From NCBI GenBank assembly GCA_028286165.1, contig JAPYMU010000127.1, positions 1 through 7,281 on the forward strand: a stretch of DNA of 7,281 nucleotides. Reading direction: 5' to 3'. The stretch's first letter is position 1. Every line of letters begins with the position of its first letter. A program made the translations under genes and the position numbers. Under the pieces are notes generated by a model. That model saw only the letters and a list, made by a program, of their open reading frames with translations. It had not been told where the DNA came from and made no database searches. Source of the stretch: Spongiicolonus versatilis. Its GTDB lineage: Bacteria; Pseudomonadota; Gammaproteobacteria; Arenicellales; Spongiicolonaceae. Of the stretch, positions 7,025-7,281 are shown one piece after another.

Positions 7025-7281
7025 ATCCGCGCGCTTTATTTCGCCAGTGCGCTTCTGGTGACGGTTTTCGGCGGCGCCCTGGGCGGGCTCACCTGCATCG
7101 CCCATGAGCAGGGCGGCACGTTGGCGGCGCAGGGCGCCAAACTGACGGCGGTTTCGCAGCAGGTTGCATTGAATGCCAAGGCCATCGCCGCCACCGCCGC
7201 CATGATCAGCGTGCTGGATGCAAAGGTGGTCACTCTGGATAAAAAGGTGGACGCCCTGGACCGGAAACTGGATGCCGTGGA
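7025..7281 (+). CDS. Membrane-anchored coiled-coil protein, 5' part only, apparent ATC start (runs off right edge)
   Basis: The frame is open from 7025 to the window end (85 full codons). Residues 4-22 (LYFASALLVTVFGGALGGL) form a hydrophobic helix, fitting an N-terminal membrane anchor or uncleaved signal. The Cys at 24 sits in G-L-T-C, which is not a proper lipobox. From Leu40 to Val85 a heptad pattern is perfect: a positions L40, V47, I54, I61, V68, V75, L82, and d positions V43, N50, T57, L64, L71, L78, V85, with many Lys/Asp in between. This predicts a long coiled coil on the far side of the membrane. There is no ATG, GTG or TTG in frame upstream before 7025; the first in-frame alternative is GTG at 7058, which would cut the anchor. 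The protein family is not recognised. The gene is divergent from the FAD oxidoreductase operon across a 135-bp spacer. Confidence 0.65.
   Translation, partial: MRALYFASALLVTVFGGALGGLTCIAHEQGGTLAAQGAKLTAVSQQVALNAKAIAATAAMISVLDAKVVTLDKKVDALDRKLDAV

Noticed and set aside
7094..7096. Cys24 of the coiled-coil protein as a lipidation site
   Set aside because: The preceding residues G-L-T do not fit the lipobox rule (small residue at -1, Leu-type at -3).
6890..7105. N-terminal extension of the FAD oxidoreductase, including an ATG at 6994 preceded by AAGGG
   Set aside because: It would add an Arg-rich segment crossing the TATAAT and the divergent gene. The FAD-binding fold begins 17 residues after the 6889 ATG, as usual.

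Overview
This is a GC-rich, densely coded bacterial window, most likely from a proteobacterium. The evidence is a glutathione-dependent class III alcohol dehydrogenase, an outer-membrane-type lipoprotein signal peptide, and a mitochondrial/rhizobial-style dimethylglycine or sarcosine dehydrogenase carrying a folate (GcvT-like) domain. I saw no rRNA, tRNA, CRISPR array or transposon. The assignment below this level is open.

Layout from left to right. Positions 1-328 (minus) hold the 5' part of a lipoprotein gene with a Pro/Thr/Ser-rich linker; it runs off the left edge. Divergent from it, 34 bp away, is frmA (363-1472, plus). Its 3' end faces panB (1498-2277, minus) across 25 bp that contain part of an inverted repeat. 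Upstream of panB on the minus strand lie a hydantoinase/oxoprolinase family gene (2336-4378) and a large FAD oxidoreductase with a folate-binding C-terminal half (4379-6889). The last two meet at a TAAATG stop/start junction. The three minus genes probably form one operon, read from a promoter with a perfect TATAAT at 6914-6919. Divergent from that operon, a plus-strand gene begins at about 7025 and runs off the right edge. It encodes a membrane-anchored coiled-coil protein with a strong ribosome binding site but an ATC where the start codon should be.

How the genes may work together (inference): the four complete genes share a one-carbon theme. The FAD/GcvT enzyme would oxidatively demethylate an N-methyl amino acid and pass the methyl group to tetrahydrofolate as 5,10-methylene-THF, or release formaldehyde. 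PanB consumes 5,10-methylene-THF to make ketopantoate. FrmA removes formaldehyde as its glutathione adduct. The hydantoinase-like ATP-dependent amidohydrolase could feed the dehydrogenase, for example by opening an N-methylated cyclic amide on the way to sarcosine. Its substrate cannot be read from the sequence. The two edge genes look like unrelated cell-envelope proteins, and both are easy to miss because they lack either a stop or a canonical start inside the window.
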